Part shown: piece by piece, positions 54,733-63,634 of the stretch
Numbering within the stretch: the first letter of the stretch is position 1
Layout of the letters: each line of letters begins with the position of its first letter
Assembly (NCBI RefSeq): GCF_015207455.1
Contig: NZ_JADEWV010000004.1
Span: forward strand, 1 to 64,000
Direction: 5' to 3'
DNA: 64,000 nt
Source of the DNA: Microcoleus sp. LEGE 07076
Lineage (GTDB): Bacteria; Cyanobacteriota; Cyanobacteriia; Cyanobacteriales; Microcoleaceae
Translations under genes and position numbers: made by a program
Notes under the pieces: model-generated
What the model saw: only the letters and a program-made list of their open reading frames with translations
Told to the model about the DNA's origin: nothing
The model's database searches: none

Positions 54733-55010
54733 GGGTGTGTCGCCACAGAAAATCCCAAATAAATATCGACAATCTTATAGCGACGCACCTGACTTTTTTG
54801 TAGTAACCATAGGGTGCGTCAGGCAAAAAATTGTTGGTTTGCACGCAATATTCACGCCTGACGCACCCTACAATACTCAAAAGATTTTATAATTTATAAT
54901 TTGTTAGTTGTTAGTTGTCATTGGGAATTGGGAATCGGGAATTGGGAATTGGGAATTGGACATTTGTAGCAAATAACCAATAACCAATAACCAATAACCA
55001 ACAACCAATA
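54733..55010. repeat. GGTGCGTC and AATAACC repeats
   Basis: It contains a GGTGCGTCAGGC-GCCTGACGCACC inverted element (54811-54869), TTGGGAATTGGGAAT runs (54922-54957), and AATAACCAATAACC repeats (54967-55010), just behind the desaturase gene. No gene is visible. Confidence 0.7.
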
Positions 55011-55011
55011 A

Positions 55012-56064
55012 CTACTTAGTTTGAGCGTTGAATTCCTCTAGTGTCAGATAGCCGCCAGCCGGATTGTACAGGTGACAGTTGTCGGCAATGCGCTTCATTA
55101 AGGACCAAGAAAACTTGGTTTCGTAGAGATGAGATTGCCAGTTTTCTTTTAAGCTGCTGTGGGCGAGGCGCAGGTTGTACCAGGGAATAGCAGTTGAGAG
55201 GTGGTGGGGAACGTGGACGTTAATGTCGTGACACAGAAACTCTACCCAGCGGGGATAGTCGCAGTGAACTGTTCCTGATAGTTGCGCTTGGGCTTCGTTC
55301 CATTCTTCTGGTGCTTTGAATGAAATGTCGGGGGCTGTGTGGTGAACAATGGTGAAGGTGCTCATCCAGAAATGGTAAACCATCCAGGGCATCAACCAAA
55401 ATTTGACGAATCCCCAGATGCCTGTGGTGGCAATTAGTGTGGGAAATACGATCGCAGCACCGATTAAAACTACTAATACTGAAAACCGCACTTGTTCTTG
55501 TTTCTGTTTGCCTTTGAAGCGCCACCACATGAAGTGTACTTTTGCCCAGTGGGCGATCGAGCCTACCCACCACATTGGGCCGAAGATTAAACTGTAAGCT
55601 ATTTGTAATGCTTTGGGTGCGGCAGCGTAGTCGGCTGCTGTCATCGGCTGCCAAGCGTTGTCTTCGCCAATTTTGTTGGTGTGTTTGTGGTGATAATTGT
55701 GTCCGTGCCGCCATGCGTGGAACGGGAAAATTAAGGGTAGAAATGCCAGATGTCCGACTAAATCGTTTACCCAGCGGCGGTTAGCAAAGGATCGGTGACC
55801 GCAGTCGTGGCCGATTACAAAAAAACCGGTTAATCCGGTACCTGTGAAAATCCACATTAGGGGCAGTAAATACCAAGGAGATACTGCTAGGCCTAAATAA
55901 CCGACAGCTACTAATAAAACGTTGACGATGACTTTTGTCCAAGCTTTGCGGGGGTTTTTGACAAAGACTTCGCGGGGCAGGGTTTTGAGAATATCTTTGA
56001 GGCGCAAGTTGGAAGTGTCACTTGCGGATGTCAAATTTAGTGGTTTTTCGATCGATGCTGTCAT
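55012..56064 (-). CDS. desA: Acyl-lipid Delta-12 fatty-acid desaturase
   Basis: A 350-residue membrane desaturase. The three histidine boxes are intact: HDCGH (in [14 protein letters not shown]), HNYHHKHTN (the box is HxxHH), and HVPHH (in [14 protein letters not shown]). Two pairs of hydrophobic helices flank them. The spacing and sequence fit cyanobacterial DesA, which introduces the Delta-12 double bond into oleoyl lipids at thylakoid and cell membranes. The start ATG at 56064 is chosen over 56133 because it gives the usual [11 protein letters not shown] leader. Delta-15 desaturase is a less likely alternative. Confidence 0.88.
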   Translation of the reverse strand: MTASIEKPLNLTSASDTSNLRLKDILKTLPREVFVKNPRKAWTKVIVNVLLVAVGYLGLAVSPWYLLPLMWIFTGTGLTGFFVIGHDCGHRSFANRRWVNDLVGHLAFLPLIFPFHAWRHGHNYHHKHTNKIGEDNAWQPMTAADYAAAPKALQIAYSLIFGPMWWVGSIAHWAKVHFMWWRFKGKQKQEQVRFSVLVVLIGAAIVFPTLIATTGIWGFVKFWLMPWMVYHFWMSTFTIVHHTAPDISFKAPEEWNEAQAQLSGTVHCDYPRWVEFLCHDINVHVPHHLSTAIPWYNLRLAHSSLKENWQSHLYETKFSWSLMKRIADNCHLYNPAGGYLTLEEFNAQTK

Positions 56065-56323
56065 AAATTGATTTCGATTCTCCGTATGCCATGTGGATGG
56101 CTTGACAAAATTAGCGCCATAAAAAAGCGCCATAAAACGTCAGCTCGTTGCCAGTGTGTGGGCAGACGAGTCGAGCTTCGGGCAAGCGCGTTTTAGCAAA
56201 TGCTAGCTATCGCTATCGGCAGCGCCAGAATTTATAGCACTTTCGGCAAAAAAACTGCGGGTAGCAAAACCTGAGTTTTTATAACACAGGGGCAGCAGGA
56301 TTCGCATCAGCAAGTGTTGTCTG

Positions 56324-56605
56324 CTAATTGCTGTTGCTGCCAGAAATTGGCTCGGGGGCAGAGAGTGCAGCGATCGATCGTTGCTGTGTGAGGGTTTGCA
56401 CTTGCAGCAGCAAGGAGTCGATTTCGGCTTGCAGGTGCAGGAACTTAACTTGCTGATCGGCTTGGTAGGGGCACTTAGCCGAATCTAGTTTGCGGGCCAA
56501 GCTGGTCGATCGGGTAGAAGGACTAGCCATTTCGGGATTGCTCGCGGTGACTTGAGGTCGAGAAAGAGTGGATGAATTATTTGACATTACTAATTGAGTA
56601 GACAT
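56324..56605 (-). CDS. Small conserved cyanobacterial protein of unknown function
   Basis: A 93-residue protein. Its N-terminus is Ser/Thr-rich and low-complexity. The helical segment CPYQADQQVKFLHLQAEIDS with LLLQVQTL after it resembles small cyanobacterial proteins with a KFLxLQAExExLLxQL-type helix, recalled from memory. No named domain is known to me. It is transcribed divergently from thrC, with about 120 bp between the starts. Confidence 0.6.
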   Translation of the reverse strand: MSTQLVMSNNSSTLSRPQVTASNPEMASPSTRSTSLARKLDSAKCPYQADQQVKFLHLQAEIDSLLLQVQTLTQQRSIAALSAPEPISGSNSN

Positions 56606-56726
56606 ATCTACACATTCACACCATTAAGTTACTTTAACCTGAACCGATCGTATTAAACATCAAATTAACCGATCGAGCTAAAATTGGTGTAAATTCCTCG
56701 GCCATTGCCTCAAAACCATTGACATC

Positions 56727-57851
56727 GTGACCCTGATTCTACCTGTAACTGACTCTGCTCCTAACTCCGCTGCCCGCGCAGCCATGCCGAAACACTACGG
56801 CTGGCCGGGCTTGATCGAAGCTTATCGCTCCTACCTGCCGGTGACTGAAACCACGCCGGTAGTGACACTCCAAGAAGGCAATACTCCCTTAATTCCGGCA
56901 CCGGCGATCGCCTCCTTAATCGGTAGAGACGTGCGCGTCCTCGTCAAATACGACGGCCTCAACCCCACTGGTAGTTTCAAAGACAGGGGGATGACAATGG
57001 CGATTTCTAAGGCGAAGGAAGCTGGTGCCAAGGCGGTAATCTGCGCCAGTACCGGCAATACTTCGGCCGCGGCGGCCGCCTACGCCCGACGTGGGGGGAT
57101 GCGCGCTTTTGTGTTGATTCCCGAAGGTTACGTGGCTTTGGGCAAGTTGGCCCAAGCGTTGCTGTACGGTGCGGAAGTGATTTCGATTGTCGGCAATTTC
57201 GATCGAGCCTTAGAAATTGTCCGCGAAATCGCCGAACATTATCCGGTGACTTTGGTCAACTCGGTCAATCCTTACCGACTCGAAGGGCAAAAAACCGGCG
57301 CTTTTGAAGTGGTGGACGCTTTGGGCGATGCTCCCGACTGGCTGTGCATTCCCGTAGGAAATGCGGGAAACATCACAGCATACTGGATGGGTTTTTGTCA
57401 ATACCACCAAGCGAAAAAATGTTCTCGCCTGCCGCAAATGATGGGATTTCAAGCAGCGGGGGCGGCACCGTTGGTGACTGGATCGCCTGTGTCGCACCCA
57501 GAAACTCTGGCGACGGCGATTCGGATCGGCAACCCTGCTAGCTGGAAACAGGCAGTTGCCGCTTCCGAAGCCAGCCGCGGCAGTTTTGCCGCCGTCACCG
57601 ATGCCGAAATTCTCGACGCTTACCGCTTGCTAGCATCCGAGGAAGGGATTTTCTGCGAACCAGCAAGCGCCGCTTCTGTAGCTGGTTTGCTGAAGGTAAA
57701 AGACCAAGTTCCGACAGGAGCAACAGTGGTTTGCGTGCTGACTGGTAACGGTTTGAAAGACCCAGATACGGCGATTAATCACAGCAAGAACAACTTTAAA
57801 CAAGGAATTGCTCCGAATCTGGATGCAGTGGCTGGGGCGATGGGATTTTAA
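56727..57851 (+). CDS. thrC: Threonine synthase
   Basis: A 374-residue PLP enzyme that forms threonine from O-phosphohomoserine. The PLP Lys is in [18 protein letters not shown]. Family blocks: [33 protein letters not shown], and [16 protein letters not shown] with the PLP-phosphate loop; the end has [13 protein letters not shown]. Translation starts at GTG 56727. It is the plain cyanobacterial short form without an N-terminal SAM-binding extension. Confidence 0.94.
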   Translation: MTLILPVTDSAPNSAARAAMPKHYGWPGLIEAYRSYLPVTETTPVVTLQEGNTPLIPAPAIASLIGRDVRVLVKYDGLNPTGSFKDRGMTMAISKAKEAGAKAVICASTGNTSAAAAAYARRGGMRAFVLIPEGYVALGKLAQALLYGAEVISIVGNFDRALEIVREIAEHYPVTLVNSVNPYRLEGQKTGAFEVVDALGDAPDWLCIPVGNAGNITAYWMGFCQYHQAKKCSRLPQMMGFQAAGAAPLVTGSPVSHPETLATAIRIGNPASWKQAVAASEASRGSFAAVTDAEILDAYRLLASEEGIFCEPASAASVAGLLKVKDQVPTGATVVCVLTGNGLKDPDTAINHSKNNFKQGIAPNLDAVAGAMGF

Positions 57852-57854
57852 AAA

Positions 57855-58200
57855 GTGATATCAAGATTCTCGGCGGTTGAAACCGCCAGAAAGTCAAACG
57901 AAGTCCGCGCAACGCGAGACTAAGAAATAAGACAGGCTTTCTGGCCTGTTCCACTCTTAGTTAAAATCCATTGTGGGGTGGGGGACAAGAGTCTTCTCAA
58001 AGTCCCCCTTGCTTTCGGGGGATGCGAGGGGGATCGGGCCTCGACGACAAGGGACGAGTCGGGTGTCACACCCGACAAGACGGGGAATTGTTTTTTTTAC
58101 AGATAATTTATATACCGCAACAGCTTAACAGCTAACCGCCCAAAAAATCTTCGCCACAAGTAGATTTTATAATTACGTCGGGTAAATTATCGCACACAAG
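57855..58200. repeat. Gene-free region with three dispersed-repeat types
   Basis: It holds GGCGGTTGAAACCGCC (57870-57885), AGTCCGCGCAACGCGAGACT, an AACAGGCTTTCTGGCCTGTTCC hairpin (about 57931-57952) and the AAGTCCCCCTTGCTTTCGGG-type palindrome (about 58000-58035). These are the same families seen at 6577, 3312 and 13201. Confidence 0.7.
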
Positions 58201-58207
58201 ATAACTC

Positions 58208-58846
58208 CTAATTCCCAAAGGGGGGTAGATCGAGTAACTGGTTTTTTGAAGATGGAAGCTGAGCGGAATTTCGATCGGCTGGAGCGGGATTTTGGCGGAT
58301 TTCGATCGCAGTTTCGCCGGGATTTTGGGTGCGGGTAGGTACTATTTCTAAAGAATATGCTCTCTCCATTTTTGTAGTAGGAACAGTTTGTGCTTTGGTG
58401 AGCAAGTCAACTGCGTCTCCGAGGGCGGTAGTTAAATTTCTGCTAGTCTCGGCGTGACGGGCTTCTTCTTGTTTGAGGGCTTGAGTCAGTTGTTTGATTT
58501 GTTCGATCGCCCGATCGCGCTCTTGGAGAACTTCTGCTAACTTAGTTTTAAGTTGCTCAACTGTTTGCAGTTGTGCGACTTCCTGCTCGCGAGCAACTCC
58601 AGCACCGTCATCGTCGGCTACAATCGGGAAAAAATTTTGTAAATCTTCTATTTTTGCTGACAAAGCATCAATGCTTTGCTGAGCTAATTTAGCATCATTC
58701 CGGCGCTGCTCGGCTTCAGTATTGTAAAGTTGGCGCCACTGAGCCGCACTTTCACCAGCGTCATCGCGATCGCGCGAAACCTCTGTTAACTGCTGTTGCA
58801 GCCGCTTAATTTCATCTAACCACTGTCTGACATCCTGCTGAGACAT
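58208..58846 (-). CDS. Coiled-coil protein of unknown function
   Basis: A 212-residue protein with heptad-rich helices in residues 1-160 (VRQWLDEIKRLQQQLTEVSR, VEQLKTKLAEVLQERDRAIE, ARHAETSRNLTTALGDAVDLL) and a Pro/Asn-rich tail with ENQLL-type short motifs. No enzyme domain is visible. Such proteins occur in many cyanobacteria next to diverse genes, and no function is assigned. It is likely cytosolic. Confidence 0.65.
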   Translation of the reverse strand: MSQQDVRQWLDEIKRLQQQLTEVSRDRDDAGESAAQWRQLYNTEAEQRRNDAKLAQQSIDALSAKIEDLQNFFPIVADDDGAGVAREQEVAQLQTVEQLKTKLAEVLQERDRAIEQIKQLTQALKQEEARHAETSRNLTTALGDAVDLLTKAQTVPTTKMERAYSLEIVPTRTQNPGETAIEIRQNPAPADRNSAQLPSSKNQLLDLPPFGN

Positions 58847-59070
58847 ATTGTTAATTTTAGATTAAAGAATTGAAGCCTTGGGAATTGGTAATTGGTAATT
58901 GCGAATTGGGGGAGCATCCAGATTTTCTAAAAAGCATTTTTCACTTTGTGCAAGCTTCCCGTTTGCTTGCATAAATATCTAACCGCGAACTCTCCAAAGC
59001 TGACTGCTGTGAAATTTGCCCGTTACCCGGATCTATTTTCCATTTTCACCTTTCCCTTTTCCTGTGCCCT

Positions 59071-60087
59071 ATGAACATTTATTACTGGTTGCGCTACCTG
59101 ATTTTAGCTTTGTTTAAGGCGCTTTTAAAGAAGCTTCGAGCCATCACAAGAAAGTTTAGTGATTTTTTAGTGTTTTGTCGGTGTTTGACTTGGGGCACGC
59201 TTAAGGAAGTCGGCGCGCAAGCGGGAGAGCAGCGGTTGCCGGGGCTGTCTGCGGAAATGGCCTATAATTCTATACTGGCGCTATTTCCGGGGCTGTTGGC
59301 GGTGTTGTCGGCGATCGCCCTTTTTGAACCTTTGCAGTCAACACTGTATCAAATCGCCGCCCTTTTGGGCGAGGTAATACCCGATGACGTTCGCAATTTG
59401 ATTCGCGGCTTAATCAAAGAAATTTTGTTAACTCGCAATAAAGGGCTATTTTCAGTAAGCTTTTTAGCGTCACTTTGGGCATTTTCTGGGGTAATGAGCG
59501 CGGCGATGGCTGCTCTCGATCGCATCCATCAAATCCCCAGGGAGCGAACTCGATCTTTTTTGAAAGCAAAACTCATTTCTCTTTGTCTGAGTATTGGTAC
59601 AATTGTACTGTTAATTATAGCATCGGGAGCGGTATTTATCAGCGACTTAATTGTACAAGTTGTTGCCCGCCAGAGCTGCCTGCTGGAGTCCGTCGCCAAT
59701 TGCGATTTAAAAGATGTCCAAAATTGTTTGCTGCTTGCCGGCAATTGCCCTTTAGAGTCGCAACTATTAGCTGTTTGGCGACTGTGGCGGTGGCCGATTG
59801 CTTTGGGAATTGTATCAGTTGCTTTTGCCTTTGTTTACCGCTACGGGCCGAGCCGCCACCAAGCCGATATTCCGATTTTTTCGGGAGCTGTTTTTGCTGC
59901 TGTTTTGTGGGCGCTGTTTTCGGCTTTGTTTCGGTTTTATGTTTTGCATTTGGGCAATTTTAGTTGGGCTTACGGGACGATCGGCACTTTTATTGTGTTG
60001 CTGTTGTGGCTCGATATTTCTTGTTTGGCGATGTTGCTCGGAGCTCAGTTAAACGTGACAGTAGGAAAAGCCATGAAACTAAAATAA
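59071..60087 (+). CDS. YihY/virulence factor BrkB-family membrane protein
   Basis: A 338-residue integral membrane protein with about six helices. The BrkB/YihY family markers are LPGLSAEMAYNSILALFPGLLA, SFLASLWAFSGVMSAAMAALD and IYxR-type loops (LDRIHQIPRERTRSF), and near the end WAYGTIGTFIVLLLWLDISC with LLGAQLNVTVG. The biochemical function of the family is not established. A cysteine-rich insertion (SCLLESVANCDLKDVQNCLL then AGNCPLESQ) between helices is unusual and may form a disulphide-bonded loop. Confidence 0.88.
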   Translation: MNIYYWLRYLILALFKALLKKLRAITRKFSDFLVFCRCLTWGTLKEVGAQAGEQRLPGLSAEMAYNSILALFPGLLAVLSAIALFEPLQSTLYQIAALLGEVIPDDVRNLIRGLIKEILLTRNKGLFSVSFLASLWAFSGVMSAAMAALDRIHQIPRERTRSFLKAKLISLCLSIGTIVLLIIASGAVFISDLIVQVVARQSCLLESVANCDLKDVQNCLLLAGNCPLESQLLAVWRLWRWPIALGIVSVAFAFVYRYGPSRHQADIPIFSGAVFAAVLWALFSALFRFYVLHLGNFSWAYGTIGTFIVLLLWLDISCLAMLLGAQLNVTVGKAMKLK

Positions 60088-60229
60088 CGGGCATTGGGCA
60101 TTGGGCATTGGGCATTGGAGGCAGAGCCTCCTGATATGTATTCCCAGGCATACACAGCCTGGAAACAAGGATGTAACAAATAACTAATGACTAATGATTA
60201 ATGACTATTATTAATTACCGGATATGAGA

Positions 60230-60418
60230 TTACCGACGCAGTAAAGTGCTGAGGATACCCGTAACAAAAGACAGAAAAATTAGTACCCAAATAACACCGC
60301 CGGGAAGGAATGTCAAGAGGCCAACACCTCGGAGAATCCAAACTAACAAAGTGATCCCGAAAACTGTTAAGAAGATGCGGGTTGATAATCGAAGTTGAAA
60401 TCTTGAGGAATTACTCAT
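60230..60418 (-). CDS. Small two-helix membrane protein
   Basis: A 62-residue protein with two hydrophobic helices (IFLTVFGITLLVWILRGVGL and GGVIWVLIFLSFVTGILSTL). The sequence is clean and without charge in the helices, as for a real membrane peptide. Its start codon shares the CATG at 60416-60419 with the divergent gene to the right. No family is recognised. Confidence 0.6.
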   Translation of the reverse strand: MSNSSRFQLRLSTRIFLTVFGITLLVWILRGVGLLTFLPGGVIWVLIFLSFVTGILSTLLRR

Positions 60419-61079
60419 GTTGAATCTAAAAATTTTATCTGGATCGATGATAGCTGTTTTGCTGGCGATCGGCAGTTACCTCACCTTAATCTCGATTCCC
60501 GGCGCTGCTGTGGCGCGTGGGGGCGCACATAAGCTGGGGGAAACGGCCAATGCTGCTACAAAACCTTCCTCTGTAAGTTTAGCAATTTCCGATCGGGCAA
60601 TTGGCGAAGCAAAAGTGGGAATGACTTTCCGACAACTGAAACAGGCTCTCGGTTCCACGGCAAAGTTTAAGGTAGAGTCTCCTTTTATGGTAGACTTTGA
60701 TGCTGTGGCGATTAGTCGATCGGGCAAAGTGCAGTATCGGATTATCTACGCCGCCGGTACAAAGCTCAAAGATAGTGATGTTATTGAGCTTCTGATGACT
60801 GACAATCCTAATTATAAAACAGTTCAGGGCGTAGGGCCGGGAATGACTTTGAAAAAAGCAGAGGCAATTTACGGCCAAGCTACTTTATCTTATAACGTGG
60901 ACAATGAAATGAGAGAAGGAGTGGTTTTTGCCAAACAACCGACTCGAAAAATTATGTTTGTTCCCAAGGCTGATGGAAAGCAATTTGCTGGAGTTTACGG
61001 TACTGGCAAAAATGGATTTTATCAGACTAACAAATATCAGCCGAATGCTGCGATCGAGTCCGTGATGGTGCGGAAGTAA
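60417..61079 (+). CDS. Secreted hypothetical protein
   Basis: A 220-residue protein with an N-terminal signal sequence (ILSGSMIAVLLAIGSYLTLI, then an AAVA cleavage-like site). The mature part contains two similar segments with a GMTxxxA pattern (AKVGMTFRQLKQALGS and GPGMTLKKAEAIYGQ), resembling a duplicated small alpha-beta module. I know of no name for it. A GAGG site stands 9 bp ahead of the ATG at 60417, so this start is preferred over ATG at 60447. Confidence 0.65.
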   Translation: MLNLKILSGSMIAVLLAIGSYLTLISIPGAAVARGGAHKLGETANAATKPSSVSLAISDRAIGEAKVGMTFRQLKQALGSTAKFKVESPFMVDFDAVAISRSGKVQYRIIYAAGTKLKDSDVIELLMTDNPNYKTVQGVGPGMTLKKAEAIYGQATLSYNVDNEMREGVVFAKQPTRKIMFVPKADGKQFAGVYGTGKNGFYQTNKYQPNAAIESVMVRK

Positions 61080-61807
61080 ATTTAAGCGTCAGATATTAAG
61101 ATAAGTTGGTGTGGATCTAATTTTCACCATCCTGTTTCAAGAAACCATGAGTGGGGTGGGCTGGAGAGTCTGCCCCAAAAATTAAATTTAAAGGTATTTA
61201 TTAAGAAGGTTGTTGTCTGTTTGTTGTCGATCGACCTTTTGAGTAAATTGTACAACAAGTGCGATCGACCTTTTGAGTAAATTGTCCAAACGTGCGTGAA
61301 GCGCAGCTATCCTGTAGGGAATCGACGTTTCGGCTTGCATCACACATTTAAGTAAAACTACTTACATAAAAAAATTAGACTTACTTAAGCAAGGTTAGAG
61401 ACGAAGTTGTATTTTGTGCCGCTGTAAAATCACCAATTTTCTAGTCTACCGGATAGAATTTATAATCCTAGGCAACAATTACTTTTGAAGATTGTGTGAA
61501 GTCAACGGAGTATATTGTAAATATTGTGTAAACTTGACTTCACTGTACCTACATATAAATACCCGGTTGAGCATAAATTTGGGATTTAATATGAACATCA
61601 AAAAGTTCAGTAAAAATATTGATGCTGTACTCTAATAATGTTGATAGCGTGTTTGTAATCGAAATTCAGTCCAGCCGTTAAGTCGTGTAAATAGAACAGT
61701 TACAAAGCTTAATGATGTTGTCTATTTTTGATTGAGCTTTTAACTAGATACATTTGTGGCATCGTTATCAATCTTTTCATTTATAATCAGGGGCATCAGG
61801 AGGACTT
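61080..61807. other. 728-bp gene-free region with a 24-bp direct repeat
   Basis: A 24-bp sequence beginning CGATCGACCTTTTGAGTAAA occurs at 61228-61251 and again at 61262-61285 (34-bp spacing). AT-rich DNA with TTGTAAATATTGTGTAAAC follows near 61515. A short ORF at 61591 ends after 14 codons and is not called. It forms a long 5' region for the gene at 61808. Confidence 0.5.
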
Positions 61808-62140
61808 ATGAACTACTGGGGACAAGCTTACGGTAAAAACATTACTGCGACAGACGTGATTACAGACAACCATCTTTTGCTAGCTAGCAATCAGTTTTGT
61901 AGCAGTTGCCATCACACAATTGACCAAACTCCCACCATCGATCTGAAGTATGAGTTTGTGGCAGCGACTAAAAAGGAAATTGCCTCTCAACAGCACTTGC
62001 CAGAGCGTTTAAAACTGCAATTATCCTATGGTTTTCCCCCGGTAGAATGCAGAATATGCCGTCCAATTATTGGTCAAATTCTTCTTCGTCACATTGGCCT
62101 AGTTCTGCGTCGGCTCGAAATGATTGTCAGCCTGTTTTAG
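61808..62140 (+). CDS. Small protein with CxxC pairs, unknown function
   Basis: A 110-residue protein with a strong AGGAGGA site (61798-61804) close ahead of the ATG. It has a CSSCHH motif (residues 31-36) and CRIC (about residue 81), which could bind zinc or haem; the pair CxxCH fits a c-type haem site in form, but there is no signal peptide. The C-terminal 25 residues are basic and amphipathic. I do not recognise a family, and it may be a truncated version of a longer protein. Confidence 0.45.
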   Translation: MNYWGQAYGKNITATDVITDNHLLLASNQFCSSCHHTIDQTPTIDLKYEFVAATKKEIASQQHLPERLKLQLSYGFPPVECRICRPIIGQILLRHIGLVLRRLEMIVSLF

Positions 62141-62276
62141 GATATTATCGATACACTTTAGTGAAGCAGCCCCGACCTTCTAGCGGTGGCGGTAAATTAT
62201 TTTAGTTGACGGTAATTGGTGCGGCGGTGTGGTTCTGGTTTGTTCGCTGATTGTCCGGTAATTGAGAGGGCGAGCA

Positions 62277-63584
62277 ATGAGGTATTTTCTCCGGTTTTTA
62301 TTAGCTTTACTAATGGCCGCGCTTTTGGTAGTAACCTATGGAAGTATACAAGCTGTTGGCAATGAAAATTCACAACTTGAAAATGTAAAAAAGATGGCAT
62401 CTAGAAAATCTAAACGCAGCAATCAAGTTAAACAAAATGACCTTCAACTGAAAGAAAATAGCCTTCAACTGAAAATGGAATGGCCAAAAATTGTGGCAAT
62501 ATCCATCCCCGAAAACAAGCCCGGTGTCACTGCTGAATTCAGCTTTACTGTCAGCCTTACTAATAATACACCAGCCCCTGTTCCCTTGGCTATAGATTAT
62601 GATGCTTTAATTCCAGAAATATTCGGACCAGATGGTCAAGCACTGCACCGAATAGAACCGATAAATAGGCAAATTGGGAACGGAGAATATCATGGCTCGT
62701 TAGTTGGGGTCAGACAGCAGATATCCACCTCTATGGAGGGAAGACTGTCTTGGCAAAATAATTTACTTCAACTGATATTACATCGCCCCACCTACGATGA
62801 AAGCCCTATTGATATCGATAAATCTTGGTCTTTTGATACTCTTGGGTCTGGGGAATATCAGGTTCGATTCACTTATGAAACTCCGACTGGGATAATAGTA
62901 TACACAAATCCATTCACTCTTTTTAACATTAAAGAACTACTAGATGGAAAAGAAGTGCCTCTAGAGAGAATAGAAGTAACTGGGAGAGGTCAGTTGGTAA
63001 CTCCCTTCGCTAATTTTCGCCTACTTCAACCTGTGGGATTGAATAACAGCGCCGTGGAAGTAGATGGTATTCGTTTTGAAACTTTCATACCGGAGCAATT
63101 GTTAACCCTGCCACATAAGAATGACAATTCCTACCAATCTGTACAGATTGGTATGCGGATTACCAACAACACACCAACCCCATTTTACTTCAGCTTTTAT
63201 GGCAGTTTTTACCCAGAACTTATAATGCCAGATGGTCAGGTACAGCGAAGAGGCTATGCTACCGACTGGATGAGAGGGCCTGAAGAATCTGACTTTCTGT
63301 TAGTCACACCTGGAAAGAGTGTGACATTTTTTCCAGATATCAGCCTCTTCTCGACTAACCATAGCCAATTTTCGCTTGGTGTCTCTAGCGGATATGGTGG
63401 CTCATGCTCTTTTGACCAACTCAAGCCAGGTATATATCACTTCCGCTTCCAGTATTACAATACGAGTGATACCATACCGAAGAAAAATCTTGCTGGGGAG
63501 TCGATTGAAAGTCTGCCAATAGAAAAAGTTTGGACTGGGTGGGTGGATACTCCCTTTGTTGAATTCCGCTTAATCGAGCTTTGA
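62277..63584 (+). CDS. Membrane-anchored protein with two Ig-like repeats
   Basis: A 435-residue protein with an N-terminal signal anchor (RYFLRFLLALLMAALLVVTY). Two homologous domains follow: one around VSLTNNTPAPVPLAIDYDAL and IPEIFGPDGQALHR, closing with LGSGEYQVRFTYETPTG; the second around MRITNNTPTPFYFSFYGSFY and PELIMPDGQVQRRG, closing with LKPGIYHFRFQYYNT. Both contain an (R/S)LTNNTPxPxxxxxY core and look like beta-sandwich modules. No enzyme site is visible, so a cell-envelope binding role is inferred. ATG at 62277 is used instead of the TTG at 62262. Confidence 0.65.
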   Translation: MRYFLRFLLALLMAALLVVTYGSIQAVGNENSQLENVKKMASRKSKRSNQVKQNDLQLKENSLQLKMEWPKIVAISIPENKPGVTAEFSFTVSLTNNTPAPVPLAIDYDALIPEIFGPDGQALHRIEPINRQIGNGEYHGSLVGVRQQISTSMEGRLSWQNNLLQLILHRPTYDESPIDIDKSWSFDTLGSGEYQVRFTYETPTGIIVYTNPFTLFNIKELLDGKEVPLERIEVTGRGQLVTPFANFRLLQPVGLNNSAVEVDGIRFETFIPEQLLTLPHKNDNSYQSVQIGMRITNNTPTPFYFSFYGSFYPELIMPDGQVQRRGYATDWMRGPEESDFLLVTPGKSVTFFPDISLFSTNHSQFSLGVSSGYGGSCSFDQLKPGIYHFRFQYYNTSDTIPKKNLAGESIESLPIEKVWTGWVDTPFVEFRLIEL

Positions 63585-63634
63585 ATGGCGAATCACTATT
63601 TCTTTTTGTTTAATTTGCCCAATAGGTAAAAACA

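Noticed and set aside
61591-61640. Short ORF beginning MNIKKFSKNID ahead of the 61808 gene
   Set aside because: Stops after 14 codons and lacks any ribosome-binding sequence.
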